Assembly (NCBI GenBank): GCA_003576685.1 | Contig: QOZR01000017.1 | Coordinates: forward strand, 1 to 64,000 | Origin: Virgifigura deserti | GTDB lineage: Bacteria; Pseudomonadota; Alphaproteobacteria; Dongiales; Dongiaceae | DNA: 64,000 bases | Reading direction: 5' to 3' | Shown here: piece after piece, positions 62,480-64,000 of the stretch | How positions within the stretch are numbered: the stretch's first letter is position 1 | How the letters are laid out: every line of letters starts with the position of its first letter | Made by a program: the position numbers and the translations under genes | Notes under the pieces: generated by a model | The model's input: only the letters and a program-made list of their open reading frames with translations | Databases searched by the model: none | Told to the model about the DNA's origin: nothing

Positions 62480-63430
62480 TCAGTGCGCACGCAGCTTCGG
62501 ATTGAGATAGGCGACAATGATGTCGGCCAGAAGATTCAGCAGGACGAAGAAGAAGGCGATAAAGAGCATGGCTCCCTGAACGACGGGCACGTCGCGGGCG
62601 AGGATTGCGTTGTAGAGCTGCAGCCCGATGCCGGGCCAAGAGAAAATGACTTCTGTGAACAGCGTGCCGCCGAGCAGAAAGCCGGCCTGAAGACCGGTAA
62701 TGGAAACGATGGGCGGCAGCGCGTTGCGCAATGCATGCTTATAGATCACGTTGGCTTGAGGCATTCCCTTCGCGCGTAGGGCGGTGATGTAGTCGCGGCG
62801 GATCACCTCGAGCATGCTGGATCGAACGAGCCGGGTGATCACCGCCAGCGGTATCGCCGCCGTTGCGACGGCAGGCAGCACAAGATGATGCAGCAGATCA
62901 AGCGGGCCGCCGTCGCCGCGGATCGATGTCATGCCGCTGGTTGGGAACCAGCGCAGTTCGAGCGCAAAGATGTACATCAGCACCAGTGCCAACCAGAAGG
63001 TCGGGGCCGCGGCACCGATCACGGCAAAGACCGTGCTGATCCGGTCGACAAAGGAGTACTGCCGTACTGCTGATAGAATGCCGAGGGGCAGACCGATCGC
63101 GATCGCAATCAGCAGGCTCGCACCCGCAAGGATAAGGGTGTTGAGGAACTTCGGCAGGACCAAGTCGGCGACGGGGACTTGAAGTGCGATCGATCGGCCC
63201 ATGTCGCCCTGCAGCATGCTGGTGAGCCAGGACCAGTACTGCTCGTGGATCGGCCGGTCGAGTCCGAGCTCCGCCCGAATCGCGGCGACCTTCTCAGCGG
63301 TTGCGCGCGGGCCGAGCAAGGTGGCGGCGACGTCGCCTGGCACGAGCTGCAGGAACAGGAAAATGACGATCGAGACGCCGAACAGGATCGGCAGCACGGC
63401 GATGAGTCGGTTGAGAGCGTATTTCCCCAC
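62480..63430 (-). CDS. dppB: Dipeptide/oligopeptide-type ABC transporter permease, DppB class
   Basis: The 316-residue protein begins MGKYALNRLIAVLPILFGVS, with the DppB N-terminal helix, a periplasmic loop (PGDVAATLLGPRATAEKVAA), five further membrane segments and the coupling region EVIRRDYITALRAKGMPQAN. It lies 72 bases downstream of the binding-protein gene. Confidence 0.92.
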   Translation of the reverse strand: MGKYALNRLIAVLPILFGVSIVIFLFLQLVPGDVAATLLGPRATAEKVAAIRAELGLDRPIHEQYWSWLTSMLQGDMGRSIALQVPVADLVLPKFLNTLILAGASLLIAIAIGLPLGILSAVRQYSFVDRISTVFAVIGAAAPTFWLALVLMYIFALELRWFPTSGMTSIRGDGGPLDLLHHLVLPAVATAAIPLAVITRLVRSSMLEVIRRDYITALRAKGMPQANVIYKHALRNALPPIVSITGLQAGFLLGGTLFTEVIFSWPGIGLQLYNAILARDVPVVQGAMLFIAFFFVLLNLLADIIVAYLNPKLRAH

Positions 63431-63502
63431 GACGGTTCTCCGCAGCCTCGAAGATAATCAGGCGCCTGGGCGGCGGCCACGCGCTGCCGCCCAGGCGATT
63501 CG

Positions 63503-64000
63503 TCAGTTGTTCAACCAGACGGTGCGGAAATCCATCCAGTTCTGCGGCGCATGGACATAGCCCTCAACATTCGGCCCCAGAAGCACCGGGGTGTCCGAGT
63601 GGACCAGCGGCACCTGCGAGGCGTCCGACATGACGATCTCGTTCACCTTGGCGTAGAGCTCGTGGCGCTTGGCATCGTCCATTTCCAGAAGCGCCTGATC
63701 GAGGAGAGCGTCGGCCTGATTGCTGTCGTACCAGCCGACGTTCGAACCGCCGGGAGCCTGCCACTTGGAGTGGGCGAATACCTCCATCCAGAACGGCGTC
63801 GTCATGCCCCAGGACATCCAGTAGGCGTGTTGATCTTCCTGGATGCCCTTCCACCAGAAGCTGAGATAGGTCTGCCACTCATAGGTCTCGAGCTTGACGT
63901 TGAAGCCGGCCTCGTTGAGGTTCCGCTGCATCCATTCGGCGATCGGCAGGGGAACCATGTTGCCGGACCCGCCGGTCGGCACCAGTAAGTTCATTTCGGG
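63503..64000 (-). CDS. Peptide/opine-type ABC transporter substrate-binding protein (partial, C-terminal)
   Basis: The frame is open to the right edge of the window, so the N-terminus with its signal lies beyond 64000. The visible 165 residues include IAEWMQRNLNEAGFNVKLET, DSNQADALLDQALLEMD and QVPLVHSDTPVLLGPNVEGY, typical of the C-terminal lobe of family 5 solute-binding proteins. It belongs with the DppBCDF genes downstream. Ligand unknown. Confidence 0.88.
   Translation of the reverse strand, partial: PEMNLLVPTGGSGNMVPLPIAEWMQRNLNEAGFNVKLETYEWQTYLSFWWKGIQEDQHAYWMSWGMTTPFWMEVFAHSKWQAPGGSNVGWYDSNQADALLDQALLEMDDAKRHELYAKVNEIVMSDASQVPLVHSDTPVLLGPNVEGYVHAPQNWMDFRTVWLNN

Overview
The window is GC-rich chromosomal DNA from an alphaproteobacterium. 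The gene families, high third-position GC, frequent ATGA overlaps between genes and small alphaproteobacterial proteins such as DUF3126 suggest Rhodospirillales or a close relative. I infer this from gene content only; no rRNA or other phylogenetic marker except rpsU is present.

Region 1 (1-12.5 kb) is a sulfonate module. It opens with the tail of an iron-sulfur subunit and a DmsC-family membrane anchor, which in this setting best fits the sulfite dehydrogenase SoeABC. An ABC importer of the polyamine type follows (binding protein on +, two permeases and an ATPase on -), then an omega-amino-acid:pyruvate aminotransferase, a MocR/TauR-type regulator, sulfoacetaldehyde acetyltransferase (xsc) and acetate kinase (ackA). 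Read together: an amino-sulfonate is imported, deaminated to sulfoacetaldehyde, split to sulfite and acetyl phosphate, and the sulfite is oxidised. Two related palindromic mobile-element-like sequences sit inside the transporter cluster.

Region 2 (12.3-26.5 kb) holds many small uncharacterised proteins with stress or housekeeping genes: rpsU, two cold-shock proteins (one with two CSD domains), a fatty acid desaturase, a PHB-depolymerase-like esterase with a ribbon-helix-helix regulator and a clear palindromic operator, trehalose-6-phosphate synthase and a hemolysin-III-family membrane protein.

Region 3 (26.5-38.9 kb) is a type I secretion locus on the - strand: two large RTX proteins (1172 aa with a Calx-beta domain; 1829 aa with a metallophosphoesterase domain), the inner-membrane ABC exporter and its HlyD adaptor. 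No TolC-like partner is present.

Region 4 (38.9-40.5 kb) is a scar with remnants of a serine recombinase and an IS66 transposase.

Region 5 (40.5-55.4 kb) is a catabolic island. A nine-gene - strand operon (Rieske oxygenase, its reductase, a Liv-type ABC importer, an M29/NicX-like metalloenzyme and an N,N-dimethylformamidase in which small and large subunits appear fused) diverges from a TetR-family regulator across a palindromic site. An alpha/beta hydrolase, a CaiB-type CoA transferase and an HMG-CoA-lyase-family enzyme flank it. Deleted remnants of a second alpha/beta hydrolase and a second M29-like gene lie next to the lyase. This is the best candidate for an undescribed pathway.

Region 6 (55.6-64 kb) has a homodimeric E1/transketolase-like enzyme with a divergent Lrp/AsnC regulator, another recombinase remnant, a frameshifted citrate-lyase-beta-like pseudogene, and a dipeptide-type ABC transporter whose binding protein runs off the right edge.
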